Shown here: in pieces, positions 1 through 9,253 of the stretch
Position numbering within the stretch: the first letter of the stretch is position 1
Layout: the number at the start of each line of letters is the position of its first letter
NCBI RefSeq assembly: GCF_017565645.3
Contig: NZ_CP086136.1
Coordinates: forward strand, 8,415,501 to 8,479,500
Length of the DNA: 64,000 nt
Direction of reading: 5' to 3'
Origin: Bradyrhizobium barranii subsp. barranii
Lineage (GTDB): Bacteria; Pseudomonadota; Alphaproteobacteria; Rhizobiales; Xanthobacteraceae
Made by a program: the position numbers and the translations under genes
Notes under the pieces: model-generated
The model's input: only the letters and a program-made list of their open reading frames with translations
Databases searched by the model: none
What the model was told of the DNA's origin: nothing

Positions 1-680
1 TCGCCAAGCAGCCGCCGCGTCGACGAGGCGACGACGACCACTCCCGGTTCCGCCAGGCTCTGAAGCCTGGCAGCAAGGTTTGGTGTATCGCCGACCGTTG
101 CGTGCTCCTCCGACGCATCGCCGCTGATGAGGTCACCGATCACCACAAGCCCGGTCGCGATTGCGATCCGCAGTTCAACCCGTTCAGTGGCGCCCGTCCT
201 GAGGCGCCCGACCGCAGCGATGGTGTCGAGGCCCGCTCGCACTGCGCGCTCCGCATCGTCCTCGTGGGCGCGGGGATAGCCGAAATAGACCAGTATTCCG
301 TCCCCGACGAACCTGGCGATCCTGCCGTCATAAGCAGCGATGACGCCCGCACAAGCGGCGCGGTAGGCCCGGATCACTTCCCACATATCCTCGGGATCGA
401 GACGCGCGGAGAGCGCAGTCGAGCCGACCAGGTCGCAAAACATAACGGTCAGGTGACGCCGCTCGGCGTCGTGAGGAGGAGCCGGCGATGCGATCAACGC
501 GGCTGGATCGAGGTCGGCAATGGCACGCAGCATCTTGCGGCGATGGCCAAGCAGGACTCCGAGCTTATCGAAGTCCTCGGCCATCAGTTCGGGAAGGACG
601 CCCATGTCGATCCCATTTTGGACAAAACGCTCTGCGTATTGTCCAAGCCCCAGCTTCTCGAGCCACTCCGCAATCTGCAT
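1..680 (-). CDS. SAM-domain class III adenylate/guanylate cyclase, 5' part (runs off left edge)
   Basis: Only the first 226 residues are in the window; the frame is open to base 1. Residues 1-60 (start MQIAEWLEKLGLGQYAERF) look like a sterile alpha motif protein-interaction domain. From about residue 76 a class III nucleotide cyclase begins: VMFCDLVGS carries the first metal Asp (D83), VGDG the second (D127), and the NLAAR stretch (N201, R205) the transition-state pair, so the catalytic residues are intact. ATG at 680 follows GGTGGAG at SD distance. In this family the cyclase is usually followed by an AAA-type ATPase and TPR repeats, giving a protein of about 1000 residues; that part would lie left of the window. 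Role: cytoplasmic cyclic-nucleotide signalling; the input is unknown. Confidence 0.85.
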   Translation of the reverse strand, partial: MQIAEWLEKLGLGQYAERFVQNGIDMGVLPELMAEDFDKLGVLLGHRRKMLRAIADLDPAALIASPAPPHDAERRHLTVMFCDLVGSTALSARLDPEDMWEVIRAYRAACAGVIAAYDGRIARFVGDGILVYFGYPRAHEDDAERAVRAGLDTIAAVGRLRTGATERVELRIAIATGLVVIGDLISGDASEEHATVGDTPNLAARLQSLAEPGVVVVASSTRRLLG

Positions 681-996
681 TGGCTCCACCGATCGTGCGG
701 TTGGCGGTTAGCAGAATTTTGGGCCACGGCGCGCGGGGACAATATCTCAACGCCACCATGATGGCACGTCTTGTTTGTTGCGCGATAACTTAGGTTGCTC
801 AGTACCGATGCCGCTTCCAAGCAAGGACATTGCTCGATGCAAACTGCGGCGCTACTAAAAATCGTCTGCACGCAGCGTTGGACGACAGAAGTTGCGATGA
901 GCCGTCAACCACTCGCCTTCAGACCTGACGTCAGCACTGGCACTGGTGCCCACATCACGACGCCAAGCAGACGTTTTTCCGTGAGCACAATTGTCC
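681..996. other. intergenic stretch without recognised gene
   Basis: 316 bases between the divergently oriented 5' end of the cyclase and the 3' end of the small membrane protein. Short frames here have no family resemblance, good start context or codon bias. No hairpin or repeat was recognised. It should contain the promoter of the cyclase. Confidence 0.5.
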
Positions 997-1512
997 TCAT
1001 TCCTCGTCCTTGGGCACTACGTAGTTGCGCGCCATCGTTCCCGCCGCAACTTGAAGCGAAGACCCAACGACCCAACAGCCGGCGAGAAAAGCTATCAGCC
1101 CATTGGGTAGGCTTTGATCAAGGACAAGGATGCTGACGGACAGAGTTGCTGCAATCGCCGCGCCGAACGTACCGGCCGCACTCATGATCTCAGCAACCTC
1201 AGAGCCGTTGTATTCTTCCGAGGTGCTCGAAATCGACCTCCGAGCGACAGACCGGGACAAATCAATTCCAACATAATAGCTGAGAGCTCCGTAGAGCATT
1301 GTTAGCAGCACGATCCAGCCGCTTTCAAAAAGCCCGCCTTTCTGACGCAACAGGGTCGCACCCACATAGAGGCCGCAAGAGGCCCCAACGGCTGCGAGCC
1401 CAATTCTTTCGAGGAGATGGGCCGACTTGATAAGACTGGAACGGGCGATCCCAAGATTACCGGCGTACCTCGTCAGGGAAAACGCGCTGGAAACTGCGTT
1501 GCCTATCTTCAT
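997..1512 (-). CDS. small integral membrane protein of unknown function
   Basis: 171 residues with four predicted membrane segments at about 37-55, 65-83, 109-131 and 138-158, and a charged C-terminal tail (PKDEE). The ATG at 1512 is preceded by AGGAG at seven bases, which supports the start. The loop at 84-108 is polar and Ser/Arg-rich. No enzyme motif or known family was recognised. It stands alone between non-coding stretches on both sides, so context gives no role. The four-helix pattern and strong ribosome binding site argue that it is real rather than a chance frame. Confidence 0.6.
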   Translation of the reverse strand: MKIGNAVSSAFSLTRYAGNLGIARSSLIKSAHLLERIGLAAVGASCGLYVGATLLRQKGGLFESGWIVLLTMLYGALSYYVGIDLSRSVARRSISSTSEEYNGSEVAEIMSAAGTFGAAIAATLSVSILVLDQSLPNGLIAFLAGCWVVGSSLQVAAGTMARNYVVPKDEE

Positions 1513-1929
1513 TGGGGGCTCCTCAATAAGTAGCAGCCTACCGGCCGACCCCGATTAGAAGCTGCGTGGACGCGCTTCGCGATGCCCTTGATTCCAATTT
1601 CCAAAAGATGTGGCTGAGTGATGGGGCTGGCTTGCTCGTAACCAAGACGAGGGCCAGTCCAAAGCTGCGAGCTCGCGGCTTCGCAGGCATTGCATCTCAC
1701 CCGTGTCTGTCAATCAGCTCCGGGTGCAGCAATTTCTTGGGGGAGAGTTAGCTCGAAAAGAGAGTGATGGACTATGAGACTGTTCACAGACTGATGCTCC
1801 CTCCCGCTCCATCCAGTCACGATCTCAGGAGGACTAAGTTTGCATCGTTGCATACGCGGGAGCGCAGAAGCGCGAACTGACAGGCGCCGTGAGTTCGCAA
1901 GCTGTCCGCGGCGCGCCGCAGAAATCTCG
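1513..1929. other. intergenic stretch without recognised gene
   Basis: 417 bases between the membrane protein and the AraC regulator. Frames of up to about 60 codons exist on both strands but none shows a credible start, signal or family motif. No IS end, tRNA or repeat was recognised. Confidence 0.5.
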
Positions 1930-2922
1930 TCAGGCGGATGGCCGATGCCGTCGGCGAGATTGGCCGGATTGAAGATGGAACTTTGACGCGAAAACGCTCC
2001 ACGTGTCGCGCCCGCCATGGGTTTCGCGGCGCCATGCGCCCGGACTGACGCCGACCATCTGCGTGAACACCCGCGTGAAATGGCTTTGATTGGCAAATCC
2101 GGCCGAGATCGCAATCTCGGACAGCGGCAGGTTGCGGACCGTCATCAGCTGCGTGGCCGCCTTCACGCGCTGGCGCAGCAGCCATTGATGCGGCGGCAGG
2201 CCGGTGGAGATCCGGAATGCGCGTGAAAAGTGGCTGACCGAAAGGCCGAGCTCGGTCGCGATCTGCTCCAACGCGACCTTGCCTGAGAGATCGGAGTCGA
2301 GCCGGTCGCAGGCGCGCTTCACCTGCCATGGCGCGAGGCCACCACGGTTAGGCTCTGCGACAGGCTTCAGCCCGCCATAGGTCTGGGCGACGTGGGCGGT
2401 GAGCGCGAGCATCATGTGATCGACGAAAAGCTGGTTGGTCTCGTCAGGCCGACGCAGTGCTTCCTGCAAGCTGGCGCCGATATGACGGATGACCCCGTCG
2501 TCATGGCCCACACCGGGCTCGTAACTGAGCTCGCCAATGCGCGGCGCGCCGGGTTGCCTTGCCATGTCGTGAAGGGCCGAGCGCGGCAGATAGAAGAAGA
2601 GCGAGTGAAACGGCTTGTCGATCACATAGCGCGGGTCGCGCTTGAGGTCGTACAGATAGGTCGCGCCCGCACGAATATCCTCCCTGGTGACGTAGCGGCC
2701 TTCCTCCCAACATTCGCAAGCGGGATAGTCGCGGAGCTTCAGGCTGACGAGGTAAGCATCTTCAGCCGGCAACGAGCCGGAAAGTTCGGACGTCGGCTTG
2801 TCATTGCGGACTTCGGTGACCGCAAGCTCCGCGCTGCGCAGCGAGCGCGTGATCAGAACCGGAGCTTCCTTCACGTGAAGGCCCCGCCCGAGCCTCTGCC
2901 CGTAGACGCCTGCTTGTGTCAT
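1930..2922 (-). CDS. AraC family transcriptional regulator
   Basis: 330 residues. The C-terminal DNA-binding region (about 200-300) has the two helix-turn-helix units of AraC/XylS proteins: ALEQIATELGLSVSHFSRAF and LPLSEIAISAGFANQSHFTR, followed by the GVSPGAWRR end motif. Residues 30-190 form a ligand-sensing half without a recognised cupin signature. The tail after residue 300 is Arg/Ser-rich and longer than usual. ATG at 2922 is the first good start; its ribosome site is weak. It is a lone gene, lying downstream of the ABC transporter operon and separated from it by 273 bases, so a link to the transporter is possible but not shown. Confidence 0.85.
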   Translation of the reverse strand: MTQAGVYGQRLGRGLHVKEAPVLITRSLRSAELAVTEVRNDKPTSELSGSLPAEDAYLVSLKLRDYPACECWEEGRYVTREDIRAGATYLYDLKRDPRYVIDKPFHSLFFYLPRSALHDMARQPGAPRIGELSYEPGVGHDDGVIRHIGASLQEALRRPDETNQLFVDHMMLALTAHVAQTYGGLKPVAEPNRGGLAPWQVKRACDRLDSDLSGKVALEQIATELGLSVSHFSRAFRISTGLPPHQWLLRQRVKAATQLMTVRNLPLSEIAISAGFANQSHFTRVFTQMVGVSPGAWRRETHGGRDTWSVFASKFHLQSGQSRRRHRPSA

Positions 2923-3143
2923 TTCAATATTCCATCCGTGAAAGGCACGTCTGCGTCGGCCTTTCCGAGTCGATGCATTATCGGAGATCGACGGCCGACG
3001 GTCCAGCTTCGCCGGATTAGCATATAGATTGTGGCAGCCGGTCGCACTCCGTCGCGACGAGGTGAATTCATTGTGATTTCAGCACGATTTCACAGGCTTG
3101 GCATCGCGAAGGACAACACCGTTAACGTGTGCGGCAGATCATG

Positions 3144-3160
3144 GCACGATTTTATCGTGC
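3144..3160 (-). terminator. hairpin downstream of the ABC transporter operon
   Basis: A perfect 7-base stem, GCACGAT / ATCGTGC, with a 3-base loop lies about 36 bases past the stop of the fused ATPase gene. There is no clear T tract on the minus strand, so it may act as a transcript end-protecting hairpin rather than a classical intrinsic terminator. Confidence 0.4.
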
Positions 3161-3195
3161 GTTCTGGAAAGCACCCGCTGCGCGCCTTTGCGCCG

Positions 3196-5064
3196 CTAGG
3201 CCGACCATTCCTCGCCCCAGACCTGGACGACGTGGCCGGGCGAGACTTCGCGATACTGCCGGACCGGCGGCTGATAATCCGGTGCGCGCACCGGACTTCT
3301 GATCTCGTCGTTCGAGGTCTCGCGCTTCGTGCCGCGGCGCGATGGATCGGGCACCGGCACCGCGGCCATCAGCTTCTTCGTGTAGGGATGCTGCGGATTG
3401 CCGAACAAGGCTGCGCGCGGGCCGGTCTCGACGATCTCGCCGAGATACATCACCGCGACACGATGGCTCATGCGCTCGACCACCGCGATGTCGTGGGAAA
3501 TGAAGAGATAGGCAAGGCCCATGCTGGCCTGGAGGTCGAGCATCAGGTTGACGACCTGCGCCTTGACCGAGACGTCGAGGGCGGAGACCGCTTCGTCCGC
3601 AACGATCAGCTTCGGCCCGAGCGCGAGCGCGCGCGCAATGCAGATGCGCTGGCGCTGGCCGCCGGAGAATTCGTGCGGAAAGCGCGCGGCCATGTCCGCG
3701 GTCAGGCCGACGCGTACGAGGAGGTCGGCGACCTTGTCGCGCGCCTGAGAGGCAGTCGCGAGACCGTTGGCCTGCAGCGGCGCTGCGATCGCCGTCCCCA
3801 CCGACATGCGCGGATTGAGGCTCGCGAACGGATCCTGGAAGACGATCTGCATCTGCTTGCGGAAGTCGCGCAAGGTCCGGGCGTTCATGGCGAGGACATC
3901 CTGGCCGTCGACCAGGACGGTGCCGCTGTCCGGCTCCGTCAGCTTGAGGATGGAGCGACCGGTGGTCGACTTGCCGCAACCGGATTCGCCAACCAGCGCC
4001 AGCGTCTCGCCGGCGCGCAGGGTGAAGGAGATGTTCTCGACCGCGTGGACGCGGCCCGAAACCTTGCCGAACAAGCCGGAGCGGATCGGAAAGCGCGTGG
4101 TGAGATTGGCGACTTCGAGCAGCGGCCGCTCGGCGGTTGAGACCGTCTCAGGTGTCTCCGTCGGCTCGTCCGAGGTGCCCGTCACCTTGTCGACGATCGG
4201 AAACCGCATCGGCCGCGTCCGCCCGCCCATCGAACCGAGACGCGGCACAGCCGCGAGCAGCGCGCTTGTGTAGGGGTGCGAGGGTGCTGCGAAGATGCGC
4301 GCGGTCGCATCGGTCTCGACGGCCTGCCCGCCATACATCACCACGGTACGGTCCGCGATCTCGGCGACCACGCCCATGTCGTGGGTGATGAAGAGGATCG
4401 ACATCCCCTCCTCCTGCTGGAGCTCCCTCAGCAGCTCCAGGATCTGCGCCTGGATGGTGACGTCGAGCGCCGTGGTCGGCTCGTCGGCGATCAGCAGCTT
4501 CGGCTTGCAGGCGAGCGCCATCGCGATCATCACGCGCTGGCGCATGCCACCGGAGAAACGATGCGGATGCTCGTGGAAGCGTGATGCCGCCGCGGGAATG
4601 CGGACACGATCGAGCAGACGGATGGTCTCGGCCTCCGCCGCCGCGCGCGACAGGCCGCGATGCTGGATCAGCGCCTCGGCGATCTGGAAGCCGATGGTGA
4701 GCACCGGATTGAGGCTCGTCATCGGTTCCTGGAAGATCATGGCGACATCGTTGCCACGAACATCCGTCATGCTCGCTTCGGACAGCGTCAGCAGATCGCG
4801 GCCCGCGAGCGTGACGCGCCCCTCGACGCGGCCGCTCTCCTTCGGAATGAGCCGCATGATGGAAAGCGCGGTGACGCTCTTGCCCGAACCGGACTCGCCG
4901 ACGATCGCCACGGTTTCTTTGGCCGCGATATCGAACGACACGTCGCGGACGACGGGAATCCATTGCCGCTCGCGCAGAAAGGACGTGGTCAGGCCCGCGA
5001 CCGACAACACGGGCGCCTGCGCTTCGGCAACGATCGGATCAGGCGTGCTTGCGCCGGTGCTCAT
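3196..5064 (-). CDS. peptide-type ABC transporter, fused double ATP-binding protein
   Basis: 622 residues carrying two complete OppD/OppF-like nucleotide-binding domains in one chain. Domain 1 (about 18-290): Walker A GESGSGKS at 57-63, signature FSGGMRQR near 170, Walker B LLIADEPTTALD near 190-201. Domain 2 (about 313-600): Walker A GESGCGKS near 359-366, signature FSGGQRQR near 467, Walker B LIVADEAVSALD. Both end in oligopeptide-transporter C-terminal regions (HPYTSALL, HPYTKKL). Together with the two permeases upstream it powers import of a peptide or peptide-like compound. It is the last gene of the operon, starting 9 bases after the hydroxyacid dehydrogenase stop. The same fused arrangement is seen in GsiA-type transporters. 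Confidence 0.92.
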   Translation of the reverse strand: MSTGASTPDPIVAEAQAPVLSVAGLTTSFLRERQWIPVVRDVSFDIAAKETVAIVGESGSGKSVTALSIMRLIPKESGRVEGRVTLAGRDLLTLSEASMTDVRGNDVAMIFQEPMTSLNPVLTIGFQIAEALIQHRGLSRAAAEAETIRLLDRVRIPAAASRFHEHPHRFSGGMRQRVMIAMALACKPKLLIADEPTTALDVTIQAQILELLRELQQEEGMSILFITHDMGVVAEIADRTVVMYGGQAVETDATARIFAAPSHPYTSALLAAVPRLGSMGGRTRPMRFPIVDKVTGTSDEPTETPETVSTAERPLLEVANLTTRFPIRSGLFGKVSGRVHAVENISFTLRAGETLALVGESGCGKSTTGRSILKLTEPDSGTVLVDGQDVLAMNARTLRDFRKQMQIVFQDPFASLNPRMSVGTAIAAPLQANGLATASQARDKVADLLVRVGLTADMAARFPHEFSGGQRQRICIARALALGPKLIVADEAVSALDVSVKAQVVNLMLDLQASMGLAYLFISHDIAVVERMSHRVAVMYLGEIVETGPRAALFGNPQHPYTKKLMAAVPVPDPSRRGTKRETSNDEIRSPVRAPDYQPPVRQYREVSPGHVVQVWGEEWSA

Positions 5065-5073
5065 GCGATTGCC

Positions 5074-6000
5074 CTAATAGCCGCGACTACGATCGACACG
5101 CCCCGGCAGATCTTCGCCGCGGCGGTGGCGCGCGATGACGTCGAGCACGAAATCGACGGCCGTATCAGGTGTCGTCATGCTGGCATTGTGCGGCGTCAGC
5201 AGGATGCGCGGATGGCTCCAGAACGGATGGCCGGCGGGCAGCGGCTCGGGATCGGCAACGTCGAGCACCGCACCGGACAGCGCGCCGCTGTCGAGCGCCG
5301 CGAGAAAATCGGCTTGGACGAGATGCGGGCCACGCCCGACATTGACGAGCCCTGCTCCGCGCGGCAGGCGCGCGAACAGATCGGCATTGAGGATGCCGCG
5401 GGTCTCGTCGGTCAGCGGCAGCAGGCAGACGAGGATGTCAGCCTGCGCAAGGAAGTCCGGCAAGGCGTCCACGTCGGCGTAACAGGTGACGCCTTCAATC
5501 TCGCGCGGCGAACGATTCCAGCCGAGAAGCGGAAAATCGAACGCCTTGAGCCGGTCGAGCACGGCCTGGCCGAGCTGGCCGAGCCCCATCACGCCGACAC
5601 GCCGACGTTTGGCCGGCGTGATCCGGATCTCGCGCCAGACCTGTTCCCTCTGCTGGCTGACGAAGTGCAGGAGATCGCGATGCAGCGCGAGCACGGCCAT
5701 GGTGACGTATTCCACCATGGTCTCGGCGATGCCGGGCTCCAGCATGCGGACGAGCGGTATGTGCGCCGGAACTTTCGTGGCATCGAACTGATCCACGCCC
5801 GCACCGACCGAAAACACCAGCTCGAGATTGGGAAAGGTCGTCGCGATGTTATCAGGCGGCACCCACGCCACCAGGTAGCGCACCTCTGCGGGATCGCCGA
5901 TGTCGGGCCAGAGCCGGAACGGCACATCGGGCGCGCGCTCGGCGAAGAAGCGCGCCCATTCGGCGCCGCGAACCATGTTGGCCTTGTAGAGAACCGTCAT
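5074..6000 (-). CDS. D-2-hydroxyacid dehydrogenase (GhrA-like glyoxylate/hydroxypyruvate reductase)
   Basis: 308 residues, NAD(P)-dependent reductase of 2-oxo acids to D-2-hydroxy acids (or the reverse). The dinucleotide site GLGQLG is at 139-144, the catalytic Arg in NVGRG near 223, the Glu in DPEPLP near 252 and the His in LTPHNAS at 271, so the active site is complete. Length and the short N-terminal substrate domain fit the GhrA group rather than the longer SerA or Ldh types. It sits 13 bases after the FAD oxidoreductase stop and 9 bases before the ATPase start, inside the transporter operon; it may act on the 2-oxo acid released by the oxidoreductase (inference). Confidence 0.9.
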   Translation of the reverse strand: MTVLYKANMVRGAEWARFFAERAPDVPFRLWPDIGDPAEVRYLVAWVPPDNIATTFPNLELVFSVGAGVDQFDATKVPAHIPLVRMLEPGIAETMVEYVTMAVLALHRDLLHFVSQQREQVWREIRITPAKRRRVGVMGLGQLGQAVLDRLKAFDFPLLGWNRSPREIEGVTCYADVDALPDFLAQADILVCLLPLTDETRGILNADLFARLPRGAGLVNVGRGPHLVQADFLAALDSGALSGAVLDVADPEPLPAGHPFWSHPRILLTPHNASMTTPDTAVDFVLDVIARHRRGEDLPGRVDRSRGY

Positions 6001-6013
6001 GCCACCAGCACTC

Positions 6014-7342
6014 TCAGAACGGGCTGACCGGCGCGAGACGCCGGCCGTCGATCATTCGCTTGTGGCTGTAGGCCGCGGGATCGACCAGCGGCGTCGCGCC
6101 GGTCACAATGTCGGCGGCGAGCTTGCCGGCCGCAGGACCGATGCCAAAGCCATGGCCAGAGAAGCCGGTCGCGAGGAAGAAGCCCGGCAAGGCATCGACC
6201 GGCGAGATCACGGGAATGGTGTCCGGCGTGCAGTCGATCGTGCCGCCCCAGGCTTCCGCGATCTCGATGTCCTTCAATTCGGGATTCGACTTGATCAGCG
6301 AAGCCAGCGCCGCGTTGACCAGCGACATGTCGGGTGCCGGATCGCGCACCCGCTCGGTCTCGAACGGCGACGGCTTGTCGAAACTCCAGCTCGTGCCGCG
6401 CACGATCTGGTCGAAGAACGACTTGCCGAACGACAGTTTCAGCCCGTTCTTGCGATGCAGGTAGGTCGGCCAGAAGGTGCGCGCGTAGCGGAACAGGTCT
6501 GGCGACAGTTCGACAGTCCCGCGGCCGCGTAGCGCCAGTGTAAAACCGCCGTCGAGACGGCGGCGGATACAGTAGAAGTCGGTGCCGAGTGCGCCGGACG
6601 TGATCTCCGGTCCCGGCGTGGTTCGGCATGCGGTGGCGTTGACGAGACCGATCGGCAGCTCGATGCCGTGACGGCGGCAGAACAGCGACGACCATGCACC
6701 GCCCGACAGCAGCACGGACTGGGTGCGAATGGTGCCCTTCTCGGTGACGACAGCGCTGACCCGTCCGCCCTGCGTTTCCAGTCCGCGTGCAGCGCAGCCC
6801 TGATGGATGGTCACGCCATGCTTGCGTGCGGCGGTGGCGAGCGCCGGCACGGCCATCGACGGCTCGGCGCGCCCGTCGCTCGGCGTGTGCAGGCCGCCGA
6901 CCCATTTCTCGGAATTGCCGGGCAGGCGCTCGGCGACTTCCGCCGGCGTCAGGACGGTCGAGTGGACTTGCATCTCGCGCGCCGTTGCGGCCCATCGCTC
7001 CCAACTGGCCAGTTCGTCCTTGCTCTTGGTCAGGAACAGCACGCCGGTGCGGCGGAAGCCGGCATCGACACCGGCGTCGTTCTGCATGTCCTCCCAGAGC
7101 CGGAGCGCCTCGCGGGCCAGCGGGACCTCCTCACGGGCGCGGCCCTGCTGGCGGCACCAGCCCCAATTGCGGCTCGACTGCTCGCCGCCAACATGGCCTT
7201 TCTCGACGAGGGCAACGGAGAGACCCTTCTTCGCCAGATGATAGGCCGCGGAAACGCCGATGACGCCGCCGCCGATGACGACGACGTCCACCTGCGCCGG
7301 CAGGCGTTCGTCGCCGTTTATACGGGTGAGCGGCGGGGACAT
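6014..7342 (-). CDS. FAD-dependent amino-acid-oxidase-family oxidoreductase (DadA/sarcosine-oxidase-like)
   Basis: 442 residues. The N-terminal FAD-binding motif is VVVIGGGVIGVSAAYHL at about 20-36 followed by an acidic strand end (VALVEKG). The chain continues in the DAO fold, with a C-terminal FAD segment FFLATGFSGHGFGIGPAAGK around 385-405. Such enzymes oxidise secondary or primary amines of amino acids to imines and so to 2-oxo acids, passing electrons to oxygen or the respiratory chain. ATG at 7342 has GGAG seven bases upstream. The gene lies in a peptide-type ABC operon next to a 2-oxoacid reductase, which suggests that it degrades the imported compound. The exact substrate cannot be read from the sequence. 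Confidence 0.87.
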   Translation of the reverse strand: MSPPLTRINGDERLPAQVDVVVIGGGVIGVSAAYHLAKKGLSVALVEKGHVGGEQSSRNWGWCRQQGRAREEVPLAREALRLWEDMQNDAGVDAGFRRTGVLFLTKSKDELASWERWAATAREMQVHSTVLTPAEVAERLPGNSEKWVGGLHTPSDGRAEPSMAVPALATAARKHGVTIHQGCAARGLETQGGRVSAVVTEKGTIRTQSVLLSGGAWSSLFCRRHGIELPIGLVNATACRTTPGPEITSGALGTDFYCIRRRLDGGFTLALRGRGTVELSPDLFRYARTFWPTYLHRKNGLKLSFGKSFFDQIVRGTSWSFDKPSPFETERVRDPAPDMSLVNAALASLIKSNPELKDIEIAEAWGGTIDCTPDTIPVISPVDALPGFFLATGFSGHGFGIGPAAGKLAADIVTGATPLVDPAAYSHKRMIDGRRLAPVSPF

Positions 7343-7397
7343 GGGACACTCCAGCTATTCAGTTCGATCGAAGCAAGTCGGCTCGGGGTCAGGCTCG

Positions 7398-8273
7398 TCA
7401 TGGGATGTTCATTCGCGGGTCGAGCGCGTCGCGCAAGCCGTCGCCGAGGAAATTGAAGCTCGTCACCGCGAGCGTGATGGCGACGCCCGGCGCGATCGCA
7501 AGCCACGGCGCGCTGGTGAGGTAGATCTGCGCATTGTTGAGCATGTTGCCCCAGCTCGCGGCCGGCGGCTGGATGCCGTAGCCGAGATAGCTGACATAGG
7601 ATTCGAGCAGGATCGCCTTGGCGACGTTCAGCGTCGCCGCCACCACGATCGGCGCGATCGCGTTGGGCACGAGTTCGCGAAACATGATCCGCAGATTCGA
7701 TGAGCCGAAGGCGAGCGCGGCAACCGCGAATTCGCGCTCCCGCAGCGAACGCACTTGCGCTTCGACGACGCGCGCCACGGCCATCCACGCTGTGGCAGCG
7801 ATCAGCACGGTCGTGGTGGCGAGACCGGGCTCGGTGAGCGCCGCCAGCGCAAGCAGGAGGAAGATCGTCGGAAAGCACAGCACGGCGTCGACCAGCCGCA
7901 TCAGGACCGCGCCGACCACGCCGCCATAGAAGCCGGCAAAGGCACCGACGGCGATTCCGACCGCCATCGCGATCACCATCGCGACGATGCCGATCGTGAG
8001 CGAGACGCGTCCGCCCATCATCAGCCGCGCGAGCACATCGCGGCCGAGCTCGTCGGTGCCGAGGATATGCGCGCCCGACAGCGGCGGCGCGAACCGCTTC
8101 ATGATGTCGATATAGGTGTCGTCGAACGGCAGCAGATAAGGACCCAAGGCCGAGCCGAGGACGAGAACCAGAATGATGACAGCCCCCGCAAGCGCGAGCC
8201 GGTGCCGGCGAAAGCGCCGCCATGCGGCCTGGCCGGGCGCGAGCTGAACGGTCGAGAGGGTCGCAGCCGTCAT
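7398..8273 (-). CDS. peptide-type ABC transporter permease, DppC/OppC type
   Basis: 291 residues starting MTAATLSTVQL. The N-terminal membrane segment and the following GTDELGRDVLARLMMG block are hallmarks of OppC/DppC subunits, and the EAA-type cytoplasmic loop follows near residues 195-215. About six membrane segments are expected. The chosen ATG at 8273 is two bases after the stop of the DppB-type permease, giving tight coupling; the frame stays open far upstream, but that would overlap the neighbour by more than 700 bases. It pairs with the 8276-9226 permease to form the channel. Confidence 0.92.
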   Translation of the reverse strand: MTAATLSTVQLAPGQAAWRRFRRHRLALAGAVIILVLVLGSALGPYLLPFDDTYIDIMKRFAPPLSGAHILGTDELGRDVLARLMMGGRVSLTIGIVAMVIAMAVGIAVGAFAGFYGGVVGAVLMRLVDAVLCFPTIFLLLALAALTEPGLATTTVLIAATAWMAVARVVEAQVRSLREREFAVAALAFGSSNLRIMFRELVPNAIAPIVVAATLNVAKAILLESYVSYLGYGIQPPAASWGNMLNNAQIYLTSAPWLAIAPGVAITLAVTSFNFLGDGLRDALDPRMNIP

Positions 8274-8275
8274 CC

Positions 8276-9226
8276 CTAGCCCACCCGGATGCGCGGATCG
8301 ACGACGGCGTAGAGGATGTCGGCGAGCAGCGAGCCGATCAGCACCATGGTCGCCGAGAACATCAGGATGCCCATCACCACGGGATAGTCGCGGTAGCCGA
8401 TGGAATCCAGGAACAGCCGGCCCATGCCGGGCCAGGTGAACACGGTCTCGGCGACCAGCGCACCGCCGAGCAGCGTCGGAAACTGCAGGCCGGCCACCGT
8501 GATCATCGGCAGCAGGGCGTTGCGCAGGGCGTGCACGGTGAGGATGCGCCATTCCGGCATGCCCTTGGCGCGCGCGGTGCGGATGTAATCCTGGTTGATG
8601 ACCTCGAGCATGGAGGAGCGCATGAAGCGGCCCCACATCGCGGTCTCGACCAGCGCCAGCACCAGCGCCGGCGCAATCAGATGATGCAGCAGGTCGAGGA
8701 AGGAGCCATCGCCGACGGTTTGGCGATTGCCGGCCGGCAGCCAGCCGAGCTTCACCGAGAACACGTAGATGGTGACGAGGCCGAACCAGAAGGTCGGGAT
8801 CGACAGCGCGATCATGGCGCCGACGGTGGCGAGCGTGTCGAACAGCGAATAGCGGCGCAGCGCACCGAGCACGCCGATCCAGCAGCCGAGCAAAACCGCG
8901 ATGATGGTCGCCGTCGCCATCAGCTCCAGCGTGGCGCCGAGATGGGAGGAGATCACCGACAGCACCGCCTCGCCGTCGCGATAGGACTTGCCCCAATCGC
9001 CTTTCAGCATGCGGCCGAACCAGTCGAGATACTGGATCGGCAACGGGCGATCGAGGCCGAGCTGCCTGGTGACGCGGTCGAGGTCCTCCTGCGTCATCTG
9101 CGCGGACGCAGCGTATTGCGACAGCGGACCGCCGGGTGCCAGATGCAGGATGGCAAACCCGATCGCGGAGACGATCACCAGCAGCATGATCGCCTGCGCC
9201 AGGCGGTTGACGACGTAACGGGCCAT
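8276..9226 (-). CDS. peptide-type ABC transporter permease, DppB/OppB type
   Basis: 316 residues. The start MARYVVNRLAQAIMLL and the LAPGGP motif at the end of the first membrane helix are typical of DppB/OppB subunits. The periplasmic segment after it (GLDRPLPIQY) and the cytoplasmic EAA loop (YIRTARAKGMPEWRIL) are conserved. Six membrane segments are expected. It begins 27 bases after the substrate-binding protein gene and runs into the second permease with two bases between them, so all are one transcript. Confidence 0.93.
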   Translation of the reverse strand: MARYVVNRLAQAIMLLVIVSAIGFAILHLAPGGPLSQYAASAQMTQEDLDRVTRQLGLDRPLPIQYLDWFGRMLKGDWGKSYRDGEAVLSVISSHLGATLELMATATIIAVLLGCWIGVLGALRRYSLFDTLATVGAMIALSIPTFWFGLVTIYVFSVKLGWLPAGNRQTVGDGSFLDLLHHLIAPALVLALVETAMWGRFMRSSMLEVINQDYIRTARAKGMPEWRILTVHALRNALLPMITVAGLQFPTLLGGALVAETVFTWPGMGRLFLDSIGYRDYPVVMGILMFSATMVLIGSLLADILYAVVDPRIRVG

Positions 9227-9253
9227 CTCAGGCGATCCAGCCAGCCTGAGGCA

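Noticed and set aside
1509..1700. 63-codon minus-strand frame
   Set aside because: No acceptable ribosome site, no family resemblance and unbiased codon use.
4660..6027. 455-codon plus-strand frame
   Set aside because: Antisense shadow of the ABC ATPase and hydroxyacid dehydrogenase, caused by high GC at third positions.
7398..8996. 532-residue version of the DppC-type permease
   Set aside because: The first 240 residues are an out-of-frame reading of the upstream permease; the ATG at 8273 gives the normal family length.
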